The notes beneath the pieces are model-generated. The model was not told the DNA's origin, did not search any database, and saw only the letters and a program-made list of their open reading frames with translations. Shown here one piece after another: positions 1 to 7,269 of a stretch of DNA of 47,162 nucleotides (positions within the stretch are counted from its first letter, which is position 1; each line of letters opens with the position of its first letter). The stretch is taken from positions 1-47,162 of the forward strand of contig CAZOPF010000040.1 of assembly GCA_964581605.1 (NCBI GenBank), given 5' to 3'. The position numbers and the translations under genes were made by a program. Origin of the DNA: CAADGU01 sp964581605 (GTDB taxonomy: Bacteria > Chloroflexota > Anaerolineae > Promineifilales > Promineifilaceae).

Positions 1-1
1 G

Positions 2-223
2 TATGGTCACCTTCTGGAGAGCAGCATACTCCCAGATCTTTGGTATCAAAATAATGTCTGGGGAAGAGAGCTAGGAAGAGTGCCTGGTACAAATTGTGGT
101 TGTAACTGCTACAATGGGTTTCACGTTCATTTACAACGCAGATGGGGCCAATCTCAAAATTTTGGAACTTGCCAGGCACAGATATGGGCTGGGCAAATTC
201 CAATCTATACCTTCAATTATTGA
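2..223 (+). CDS. C-terminal end of an M23 (LytM)-like peptidase, 5' partial
   Basis: Frame 2 is open from the left edge of the window to a TGA at 221-223, giving 73 residues. It holds a YGHL segment near the start, a GRELGRVPG turn, and a GFHVHL segment about 40 residues in. These resemble the end of the M23/LytM metallopeptidase fold, where a conserved His and a final HxH motif bind zinc. M23 enzymes cut peptidoglycan or other peptides outside the cytoplasm. The Cys-rich stretch before HVHL (four Cys in about ten residues) is unusual and could form disulfides. The N-terminal part lies outside the window, so a signal peptide cannot be judged. The stop ends shortly before the next gene on the same strand, which supports a downstream start for that gene. 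The family call rests on short motifs only. Confidence 0.5.
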   Translation, partial: YGHLLESSILPDLWYQNNVWGRELGRVPGTNCGCNCYNGFHVHLQRRWGQSQNFGTCQAQIWAGQIPIYTFNY

Positions 224-264
224 CAATGCAAAATATATTATTTGACCTGCAAGTTCGGCTACGG

Positions 265-2127
265 ATGGTCCGTATCGTTAGTAGCCTTTCTCTTCTTATC
301 GCCATATCCGCCGTAGGTTGTATGGAACACAAAGTAGAGACCAGGGCAGATTCACATAACCCGGTCAGCAGTACGGCCGTACTGCCCACACCTACTACCC
401 TGTCCTCCTTAAGTCCCACCCCATCAGCCTCCCCGGAGTCGGTAGCGACCGCCTCATCATCTGTTGTGGCCACACCATCAGCAATAATGGAACCAACCTG
501 TCCCCAACACACCATATCAGGCAATGTTCCTGTAGAGATTGTTGAATCACCTTTTTGCATCCTATGGCAGAGCAAATTCAATGACCAACAGGGTTTCCGC
601 ATTCGTTTGTATTACCCTGGTAGTAATGAACAATTCATCTATGACGTTGGCGCAAGCGCTACCACATTTTTAATACCTACAAACGACGCTCCCTATCAGG
701 GCGACTTTTCCGCGAGATGTCTCCCGCGAAAGCGGGTTGAGATTGTGGTGACGGCACTACGCGACTTAGACGAGTGGCCGGTAGGTAGCCTGTCGGCTAC
801 GGTTGAATGCCCACTTACCGAAATATCGAGCATACCCCTGCGAGACATAACCAATGAGCCTGTTTTCACAGGCAGCAACGTGCGTCTGATGGGCTGGTCA
901 CCTGATAGCCGTTACCTGACCTACTTTGAATATACTGAAGAACAAGTTGCTCAAAGCAGTTATCCAGATGTGCCGGGAACTGCCCCTGGTACATTCACTA
1001 TCTACGACACAGCTACCAATGAAAAATGTCAGCGATATCGGTTGGATGGCACTTTTGGCCCTGAAGGGCCGGGCCATGGGCAACGACACACCTGGCTATC
1101 AAATGGCGATCTGCTCATCATTACAGCAGATGGGCAGGTATGGCAAGCCGATACACCTTGCGGCCTTGAACAAAACCTGACCGGCGCTTTTGCCGAACCA
1201 ATCCGCTATATTGTCAATTTCAGTCCAGACGGTGACTATGCACTGTTCGCCGGACAAACAGCCTATTGGCTCTATCACCTTGAAAGCGGCGCTGCTCACC
1301 CAATCAAGGAGATAGCGCCAGATTTCTTTAACAACCTTGTCTGGTCACCAGATAACCAGATTCTTGCTGTAACCCTGGCTGGCAATTATACCGGCGACCG
1401 TTCGCCTGTTGGCGGTACCCGACTGGTAGAGGTGAGTAATGGTGAGATTATTGATGGCTATGATTGGGAACCGGCGAATGCCTTAGACGGGACCTTTGGT
1501 GGCCCAGTTTGGTTAAGTGAAACCGAGATGGTAATAAGCGTCAGTTACGATCAAGGGCCATTTTTTCTGGATATACAGGGCCAGGCACGGCCGTTGCTGC
1601 CTCTTTTCGGGGTTAGCTATGTACGGGGACAAAACTTACCCCGCGCTGATGTTTATGTGGAAGCAGCAAACGGCAATTATCATATCCTTCTCTCCGATAT
1701 GGGTGGAGACGGGCCACACCTTCAGCCACAGATTTATCATTCAGCCAACAACAGTATTGAAACATTACCGATTGGTTCCAACAACCATGTTTCTTTGCGT
1801 CCAGATGGTATGATTGTCGCTTACGCGGATGGTCAGGCTAGAGTGCGAAACATAACGGCCGTAAACCAGCCTCTACAACCCGTCTCCTCTTGTGACCCGG
1901 TGTGGAGTATTCCCCAGGCACCGTATGTTGTCCAAAGTACAGACGATAACCATGTTGTCACTGTTTACACCTGGCCAGAATGCCAGGTATATGCCCGATT
2001 GCGATTGGCTGAATATGGTGACGCTATTCTGGATGCCGAATTATCACCTGATGGGCAATGGCTGACTGTTATACCCCGCGACCAACAATGGTGGGGAGAG
2101 GCGCTTTTCCTTAGTTCGCTAAATTAG
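265..2127 (+). CDS. Lipoprotein with a WD40/TolB-like beta-propeller
   Basis: The frame is open from 142, but I prefer the ATG at 265 because it begins a clean lipoprotein signal: a basic start, a hydrophobic core and an AVGC lipobox with Cys at residue 19. It also follows the stop of the preceding frame at 223. ATG 226 is the alternative. After the signal comes a Ser/Thr/Pro-rich linker of about 60 residues, common in surface lipoproteins of Chloroflexota and Gram-positives. The remaining ~500 residues carry repeated (W/F/L)SPDG-type strands, such as WSPDSRYL, FSPDGDYA, WSPDNQIL and LSPDGQWL, typical of PD40/TolB-like propeller blades. No enzymatic motif was recognised. A role in binding or sensing outside the membrane is likely but unproven. 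It may be co-transcribed with the M23-like gene before it. Confidence 0.75.
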   Translation: MVRIVSSLSLLIAISAVGCMEHKVETRADSHNPVSSTAVLPTPTTLSSLSPTPSASPESVATASSSVVATPSAIMEPTCPQHTISGNVPVEIVESPFCILWQSKFNDQQGFRIRLYYPGSNEQFIYDVGASATTFLIPTNDAPYQGDFSARCLPRKRVEIVVTALRDLDEWPVGSLSATVECPLTEISSIPLRDITNEPVFTGSNVRLMGWSPDSRYLTYFEYTEEQVAQSSYPDVPGTAPGTFTIYDTATNEKCQRYRLDGTFGPEGPGHGQRHTWLSNGDLLIITADGQVWQADTPCGLEQNLTGAFAEPIRYIVNFSPDGDYALFAGQTAYWLYHLESGAAHPIKEIAPDFFNNLVWSPDNQILAVTLAGNYTGDRSPVGGTRLVEVSNGEIIDGYDWEPANALDGTFGGPVWLSETEMVISVSYDQGPFFLDIQGQARPLLPLFGVSYVRGQNLPRADVYVEAANGNYHILLSDMGGDGPHLQPQIYHSANNSIETLPIGSNNHVSLRPDGMIVAYADGQARVRNITAVNQPLQPVSSCDPVWSIPQAPYVVQSTDDNHVVTVYTWPECQVYARLRLAEYGDAILDAELSPDGQWLTVIPRDQQWWGEALFLSSLN

Positions 2128-2239
2128 CTCACCTATCTTTTGCCATACCCAACCTTGCCAACCCTCCCGCCTCGCTATTGCCTATAAATAGGGAAGTGGA
2201 GGCTACGGCCGTACCCCATCACTATTCACTGTTCACCAC

Positions 2240-3847
2240 TCACAACCGTGGTCCCGCCGCCTTAATCTCCTCCGTCACACCCGCCTCAAACTGCTTAAAG
2301 TTCTCAATAAACATGCCCACCAGTTTGCGCGCCTGGGCGTCGTAGGCGTCCTTGTCGGCCCAGGTGTTACGCGGGTTCAGCGCCTCTTCGGGCACACCGG
2401 GCACGTGCGTGGGGATTTGCAGGCCAAAATGGGGTTCGGCCGTAAAGGCCACATCATCGAGCTGGTTTTCGACAACGGCCGTGACCATCGCCCGTGTATA
2501 GGCCAGTTTCATCCGGCTGCCCACACCATATGGCCCACCCGTCCAGCCCGTGTTCACCAGCCACACCTTCACCCCATGCTGCGCAATCTTCTCGCCCAGC
2601 AGCTTGCCATACACCCCCGGATGCAGCGGCATAAAGGGCGCGCCAAAACAGGTGCTAAAGTTCGGCTGCGGCTCCGTCACGCCCCGCTCCGTGCCCGCCA
2701 CCTTCGCCGTATAGCCGCTGAGGAAATGGTACATCGCCTGCGCTTCCGTCAGCCGGGAGATGGGGGGCAGCACGCCAAAGGCATCGGCCGTCAGGAACAG
2801 GATATTTTTCGGATGCCCCCCCACCCCACGCGGGTCGGCGCGGGGAATGTGCGTGATGGGGTAACTGGAACGGGTATTCTCCGTGCGTGAATCATCATTC
2901 AGGTCAATCTGGTGCGTGGTCGAATCATAAATCACATTTTCCAACACCGTGCCAAACATGCGCGTCGTCTGGTAAATCTCCGGCTCACCCTGCGGGTCCA
3001 GCCGGATCACCTTGGCATAACAGCCACCTTCAAAATTAAAGACGCCATCATCGCTCCAACCATGTTCATCATCCCCAATCAATGTGCGCTTGGGATCGCT
3101 GCTCAAGGTCGTTTTGCCCGTCCCGCTCAGACCAAAAAACAGAGCCACGTCGTCCAAATCCGCCCCATAATTCGCACTGCAATGCATACTCATTACGCCG
3201 CGTTTGGGCAGGTAATAATTCATGGCCGAAAAGATGCTTTTCTTGATTTCGCCGCCATACTCCGTGCCGCCGATAATCACCAACCGCTTGCCAAAATCCA
3301 CCAGGATGAAGGTCTGGCTGCGGGTGCCGTCAAACTCCGGCTCGGCATGGAAACGAGGCATGTCAATCACCGTAAATTCGGGCACGTGATTCGCCAGCTT
3401 CTCCGGGTTGCGCTCGCGGATAAACATGTTGCGCGAGAACAAATTGTGCCAGGCATACTCGGTAATGATGCGCACAGGCATCTGGTAACGCGGGTCTGCC
3501 CCCACGTAACCATCAAAGACAAAAATATCCCGATTTTGAATATAGGCAATGATCCGCCGGTACAGATTGTCAAACTTTTCCTGGGAAATGGGCCGGTTCA
3601 CCTTGCCCCACCAGATGTCCTTCTCGCTGGTGGGTTCTTCAACAATAAACTTATCATTGGGGGAGCGGCCGGTATGGTCGCCGGTGGAAACCACCAGCGG
3701 CCCCAGATGGGCAATTACCCCTTCGTGGCGGTGGATGACTTCTTCGTAAAGTAACGGGGTGGGTAAGTTCCAATAAACGACACCGGCATTGCGAATGCCG
3801 TGATTTTCAACACCATATTTGCTGACATTTGCGCCAAAGTTTTGCAT
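2240..3847 (-). CDS. pckA: Phosphoenolpyruvate carboxykinase (ATP)
   Basis: This 535-residue protein matches the full length of ATP-dependent PEP carboxykinase, which converts oxaloacetate and ATP to PEP, CO2 and ADP in gluconeogenesis. Visible motifs are the TGRSP oxaloacetate-binding segment (about residue 59), the P-loop GLSGTGKTT at 239-247, the metal-binding DD pair at 259-260 within LIGDDEHGWSD, the NTRSSYP segment, and NTGWTGGPYG late in the protein. The ATG is preceded by an AGGTGAG Shine-Dalgarno-like sequence. Upstream lies a 424-base space with a pair of operator-like dyads (3993-4025). The gene stands alone, converging on the lipoprotein gene. It contains only one ACGGCCGT copy, fewer than most genes of its size here. 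Confidence 0.97.
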   Translation of the reverse strand: MQNFGANVSKYGVENHGIRNAGVVYWNLPTPLLYEEVIHRHEGVIAHLGPLVVSTGDHTGRSPNDKFIVEEPTSEKDIWWGKVNRPISQEKFDNLYRRIIAYIQNRDIFVFDGYVGADPRYQMPVRIITEYAWHNLFSRNMFIRERNPEKLANHVPEFTVIDMPRFHAEPEFDGTRSQTFILVDFGKRLVIIGGTEYGGEIKKSIFSAMNYYLPKRGVMSMHCSANYGADLDDVALFFGLSGTGKTTLSSDPKRTLIGDDEHGWSDDGVFNFEGGCYAKVIRLDPQGEPEIYQTTRMFGTVLENVIYDSTTHQIDLNDDSRTENTRSSYPITHIPRADPRGVGGHPKNILFLTADAFGVLPPISRLTEAQAMYHFLSGYTAKVAGTERGVTEPQPNFSTCFGAPFMPLHPGVYGKLLGEKIAQHGVKVWLVNTGWTGGPYGVGSRMKLAYTRAMVTAVVENQLDDVAFTAEPHFGLQIPTHVPGVPEEALNPRNTWADKDAYDAQARKLVGMFIENFKQFEAGVTEEIKAAGPRL

Positions 3848-4188
3848 AGCTCACCTATCCTTGAGTACCCTGAAAACCGCGAAGAATGCCAGGAGCGCAA
3901 AGGTTTTCTTTAACAACACTCTGCATGTCGGCACCTTTTCATTGCCTTTCAAGAGACTCTTGCTTTTGTAAAAATTCAGTGGGAAATGGGCTAGATTGGT
4001 TCAATCTTGTAGATTAAATCAATCTGGCCTAAGTGTAATACAATGTGACGGTTTTCACAAAGGGTTTGTAAAAATTCTATGACCTGTTGCGATCAAAGGT
4101 CAGGTATGGGGAATAAGAAAACACGCCTAAATGTTCCCAACCTGCCAATCTGATGAGATACCCCACCTCCTTCATTAGTAACCGTGCA
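3848..4188 (-). promoter_or_regulatory. Upstream region of pckA with paired dyads
   Basis: This gene-free stretch sits upstream of pckA and downstream of the M20 peptidase. Two adjacent 15-bp dyads of related sequence occur at 3993-4007 (agattg-gtt-caatct) and 4011-4025 (agatt-aaatc-aatct), centred 18 bp apart. A TGACCT-N11-AGGTCA dyad lies at 4080-4102. The arrangement resembles regulator sites for pckA, but no clear -35/-10 pair could be assigned and the regulator is unknown. A low-complexity stretch near 3868-3908 (repeated GCGAAG/GCGCAAAGG words) resembles a common intergenic repeat seen again near 12000 and 41965. Confidence 0.3.
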
Positions 4189-4274
4189 GTAATTATGTAA
4201 TTGAGTAATTTGGTGATTAGCCGCTTCAATTACTTAATTACCCAATCGCTAACTTATTGGCAAAGGATCGCTTA
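4189..4274 (-). repeat. 85-bp intergenic repeat, copy R1
   Basis: Read on the minus strand this matches R2 (5432-5522) and R3 (26937-27021) almost base for base. It starts TAAGCGATCC and continues through AAGTTAGCGATTGGG and AATTGAAGCGGCTAA to CATAATTAC. It contains an internal hairpin: a 16-nt arm gtaattaagtaattga faces tcaattacataattac with one mismatch. Its first three bases (on the minus strand) are the TAA stop codon of the M20 peptidase gene. R1 and R2 therefore bracket that gene in inverted orientation. No transposase is nearby; the element is MITE- or REP-like in size and structure. Confidence 0.85.
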
Positions 4275-5432
4275 GTATCCTGACGCGGCCAAAGTAAGCA
4301 GCAAGAGTTGCCCCAAACCGTTGGGCAGGTGTTGGGGGTCGAGGTATTCATCCAGGCGGTGGGCGTTGTGGGATTCGGCCAGGCCAATGCACACGGCCGT
4401 ATACCCCTCACTCAGTGGCACATTAGCGTCGGTGCTGCTGGCAATCAGGCGCGGCTGGGTGCAGCCAACCGCTTGCAAGGCTGTCTGTGCCCATTGCACC
4501 AAGGGGGCGTCGGCCGCCAACTGCCCGGCCGGCCGGTTGCCAATCAGTTCCATGCGCACCTGCACCTCCTTGCGCTTGTTGGCTTGCTCAATGATCTGGC
4601 TCACGGCCGTGACCAACCTCTCCAACTCTACAGGCGACTCCGAACGTAAATCCAGCAGCCCGCTGGCCGACTGGGCTATGGAGTTGATGGAAGTCCCGCC
4701 TTCAATCACGCCGACGTTATAGGTGGTTTTAGGCGTTTTCGGCACAGTTAGCCGGTCAATAGCCACGATAATTCGCGCCAATTCATGCACCGCGCTGCGC
4801 ACGCCAAAGTTACCCCACGAATGGCCGCCCGGCGTCTGCACCGTCAGCCTGAACCGCCGCACGCCAATGCCCTGGTGCGAAATCTGCCCATACAGACCGC
4901 CTTCCACCACAACATAGGTGGCTTCGGCGCCAAAGCGTGCCACGGCCGCCCGCATCCCACGCAAATCACCCAATCCCTCTTCACCTACGTTGGCTACAAA
5001 CCAGAGATCAGCAGGCAAATCCAGATTAGCTTCAGTCAGCACGCGCGCCAGTGTGAGGATGCCCGCCACCCCGGTCGAGTTATCGGCAATCCCAGGGCCA
5101 TAAACGAGACGGCCGTCGCGCCGCACCGTCAGGTCTATTTCCAGGGGAAATACGGTGTCCATGTGCGCGGAAATGATAACGGGGGGATGGGTAGGATTAG
5201 CGGCAGGCAAACGGCCGTACACATTATGCAATTCATCTTGAGCCACATCGTGCAGGGGTACGGCCGTGAACTGCTCTTCTATAAAAGCTGCCCGTGTCGC
5301 TTCCGCAAACGTCGGCGCCGGAATTTGCTGCACGGCAATCGCCAGGTCAACCACCTGTTCACTTAGCTGGTGAAGAGCCGCCAACATTGCTTTTACCGGG
5401 GGGTACAACGTTAAGGTGGAAATAGAATTCAT
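4272..5432 (-). CDS. M20 family zinc metallopeptidase
   Basis: This 386-residue protein belongs to the M20/M25/M40 peptidase-deacetylase family, which uses two zinc ions to cleave amide bonds in peptides or acyl-amino acids in the cytoplasm. Visible residues are H90 and D92 in SAHMDTVFP, the bridging D117 in GPGIADNSTG, the catalytic/ligand pair E151-E152 in VGEEGLGD, E177 in VVVEGG, and a late His in SHNAHRLDEY. The middle (about 190-300) is the family's dimerisation lid, with the GGTSINSIAQ segment. The exact substrate cannot be told. Start and stop codons abut inverted copies of an 85-bp repeat, so its ribosome binding region lies inside the repeat and no strong Shine-Dalgarno is visible. 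Confidence 0.88.
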   Translation of the reverse strand: MNSISTLTLYPPVKAMLAALHQLSEQVVDLAIAVQQIPAPTFAEATRAAFIEEQFTAVPLHDVAQDELHNVYGRLPAANPTHPPVIISAHMDTVFPLEIDLTVRRDGRLVYGPGIADNSTGVAGILTLARVLTEANLDLPADLWFVANVGEEGLGDLRGMRAAVARFGAEATYVVVEGGLYGQISHQGIGVRRFRLTVQTPGGHSWGNFGVRSAVHELARIIVAIDRLTVPKTPKTTYNVGVIEGGTSINSIAQSASGLLDLRSESPVELERLVTAVSQIIEQANKRKEVQVRMELIGNRPAGQLAADAPLVQWAQTALQAVGCTQPRLIASSTDANVPLSEGYTAVCIGLAESHNAHRLDEYLDPQHLPNGLGQLLLLTLAASGY

Positions 5433-5522
5433 AAGTGATCGTTTGCAAATAAGTTAGCGATTGGATAATTGGGTAATTAAGTAATTGAAGCGGCTCATTA
5501 CCAAATTACTCAATTACATAAT
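5432..5522 (+). repeat. 85-bp intergenic repeat, copy R2
   Basis: This copy reads on the plus strand TAAGTGATCG then TTTGCAAATAAGTTAGCG and onward to CAATTACATAAT. It matches R3 except for an 8-base insertion of a repeated AATTGGGT-type word and a few substitutions. Its first base overlaps the start codon of the minus-strand M20 peptidase gene (ATG at 5430-5432). It forms an inverted pair with R1 around that gene. Related AATTAC words recur near 5804-5858 and 18511-18541, but not as full copies. Confidence 0.85.
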
Positions 5523-5588
5523 GACTGCGCGGTTGCCAAGACCAGGCGGTTGGCAGATCAGAAATGGCGCGAGACAGTTTGGCAGCTG

Positions 5589-5789
5589 CTATCCCAGAGG
5601 GCGAATCATCAGAATCCCAATCAAACTGAGAATTAAACCGATGTGTAAAAACAAATTGCTTTCTACAATCCAATAGCCCTGGAAAAATTGCAACAGCAGG
5701 TTCAAAATAATCAACACCAGGCCAATAAGCGGTAGCAAGCCCGGATATTTCGCCATAAATTCGCTCAATGTGTCCAGTAGTTTGTTCAT
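5589..5789 (-). CDS. Small membrane protein, two predicted helices
   Basis: A 66-residue protein of unknown function. The open frame extends up to 5843, but those 18 extra codons lie in an AATTAC-type repeat. The ATG at 5789 has a good AAGGGG Shine-Dalgarno a few bases upstream, which decides the start. It has a short amphipathic N-terminus (MNKLLDTLSEFMAKYPG), then two hydrophobic segments, about residues 20-36 and 46-63, and ends IRPLG. It lies between the M20 peptidase and hflX on the same strand. No family was recognised. Confidence 0.6.
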   Translation of the reverse strand: MNKLLDTLSEFMAKYPGLLPLIGLVLIILNLLLQFFQGYWIVESNLFLHIGLILSLIGILMIRPLG

Positions 5790-5803
5790 TACCACCCCTT
5801 GGG

Positions 5804-5868
5804 GAATGTAATTGGGTAATGGGGTAATTACACAATTACTCATTTACACAGTTACTCAATGACCATCC
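5804..5868. repeat. AATTAC word-repeat spacer between hflX and the small membrane gene
   Basis: This spacer is made of iterated GTAATTGGGTAAT / ATTACACAATTACTC words forming an imperfect hairpin. It lies immediately after the hflX stop and before the small membrane gene. It shares words with the 85-bp repeat family but is not a full copy. It could act as the hflX transcription terminator. Confidence 0.5.
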
Positions 5869-7179
5869 TCATGTTCGATACGGTTCAAAATATGGTATCA
5901 GGCGATGGGGCAAACGTCCATAAACTCGTACCCCATCTGGCCCATGCTCCTCACTGTCCACCTGACCACGTTCATACATCAAGGAAAGCAAGTCGCCCCG
6001 TTTGTATGGCAGCCGCACCGAAATGGGCGTTAACAGTCCTACCATCACCGCTTCAATAGCCAGCAGCAATGTTTCTATACCCTCGCCCGTCAGGGCTGAG
6101 ACGCGCACAGTGGGCACGGTTAAATCCAGGATCGTCTCAATGTCGCGGCCGGCCGGAAGCTGGTCAATTTTGTTCAGCGCCACCACCATTGGCAGATGAT
6201 CCACTTCCAGTTCGGCCAGGGTATCTTCAACGGATTCAACCTGGGCGACGACGTGGGGATGGGTAACATCCACCACATGCAGCAGCAAATCAGCATCCCG
6301 AATTTCTTCCAGGGTGGCGCGGAAAGCGGCCACAATTTGCGTGGGCAACTTTTGGATGAACCCAACGGTGTCGGTAAAGAGGAGTTCACGGCCGTTCGGC
6401 ATGATCACCTTGCGCGTTGTCGGGTCGAGCGTGGCAAAAAGCATATCGGCCGAGAGCACGTCCGCATTACTGAGTTTGTTCAGCAGGGTGGATTTACCAG
6501 CATTGGTGTAGCCCACAATAGCCACGACGGCCAGTTCAGTTTGCTGCCGTTTCGTTCGGGCGGCATCACGCCGGGCACGCACCATTTCCAAATCCTCTTT
6601 AATGGCACTGATGCGGCGGCGAATCTCGCGGCGGTCCACTTCCAACTGCGTTTCACCGGGGCCGCGCACGCCCACGCCGCCGCTCATGCCACCGCCGGCC
6701 CGCCCGCCCGCCTGCCGCGCCAGATGCGTCCACATGCGCGTCAGCCGGGGCACACGGTACTCAAGCTGCGCCAGTTCCACTTGCAGCTTACCTTCGCGGG
6801 TGTGGGCGTGTTGGGCAAAGATGTCCAGGATGAGGGCAGTACGGTCAATGATCTTGACTTCCTCGCCAAAAATCTCTTCCAGTTCCCGCTGGTGGCGCGG
6901 CTCCAGTTCATCATCAAAAATGATGACATTGGCATCGAGTTCGCCAACCAATATCTTGACTTCTTCCACTTTGCCGGGGCCAATGTAGGTAGCAGAGTTT
7001 GGCTGATCTAGCTGCTGGGTGGTCTGTCCGACCACATCAATTCCGGCGGTATCGGCCAGGCGGGCCAGCTCTTGCAGGCTGTCTTGCACAGACAGCAACG
7101 GCCGTCCACGCTTAAACTCCACGCCGACTAAAAAAGCCCGCTCACGCGGCTCGTTGGTTGGGTATGTTTTGTGGGTAAT
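5869..7179 (-). CDS. hflX: GTPase HflX, probable ATT start
   Basis: HflX is a ribosome-associated GTPase of the Obg-HflX class that rescues or splits stalled 70S ribosomes under stress. Motifs present are the glycine-rich HflX signature GGRAGGGMSGG followed by GPGETQLEVDRR, the G1 loop GYTNAGKST, G3 DTVGF and G4 NKID. The first ATG/GTG in frame (7122) would cut off the conserved family N-terminus: codons upstream read ERAFLVGVEFKRG, the usual HflX opening. The best start is ATT at 7179, five bases after a GGAGG Shine-Dalgarno (7185-7189), giving 436 residues. No ATG, GTG or TTG lies in frame in the short conserved stretch upstream. The C-terminal domain is of normal length. It lies downstream of the MuiA-like gene, with a perfect hairpin between them. 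Confidence 0.93.
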   Translation of the reverse strand: MTHKTYPTNEPRERAFLVGVEFKRGRPLLSVQDSLQELARLADTAGIDVVGQTTQQLDQPNSATYIGPGKVEEVKILVGELDANVIIFDDELEPRHQRELEEIFGEEVKIIDRTALILDIFAQHAHTREGKLQVELAQLEYRVPRLTRMWTHLARQAGGRAGGGMSGGVGVRGPGETQLEVDRREIRRRISAIKEDLEMVRARRDAARTKRQQTELAVVAIVGYTNAGKSTLLNKLSNADVLSADMLFATLDPTTRKVIMPNGRELLFTDTVGFIQKLPTQIVAAFRATLEEIRDADLLLHVVDVTHPHVVAQVESVEDTLAELEVDHLPMVVALNKIDQLPAGRDIETILDLTVPTVRVSALTGEGIETLLLAIEAVMVGLLTPISVRLPYKRGDLLSLMYERGQVDSEEHGPDGVRVYGRLPHRLIPYFEPYRT

Positions 7180-7218
7180 AGTCTCCTCCGTTTCGGTAAA
7201 AAGTGAACAGGGAACAGG

Positions 7219-7267
7219 GAACAGTGAACAGTATCCTCTACTGTTTACTTCTTACTGTTCACTGTTC
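7219..7267. terminator. Perfect 15-bp hairpin between the MuiA-like gene and hflX
   Basis: Arms gaacagtgaacagta (7219-7233) and tactgttcactgttc (7253-7267) pair perfectly around a 19-base loop. The hairpin starts three bases after the minus-strand stop of the MuiA-like gene and ends about 30 bases before the hflX ribosome binding site. It is built from iterated CAGTGAACAG words that recur at 33953-34022 and 34568-34600. Termination is the simplest role, but there is no long T tract. Confidence 0.55.
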
Positions 7268-7269
7268 AC

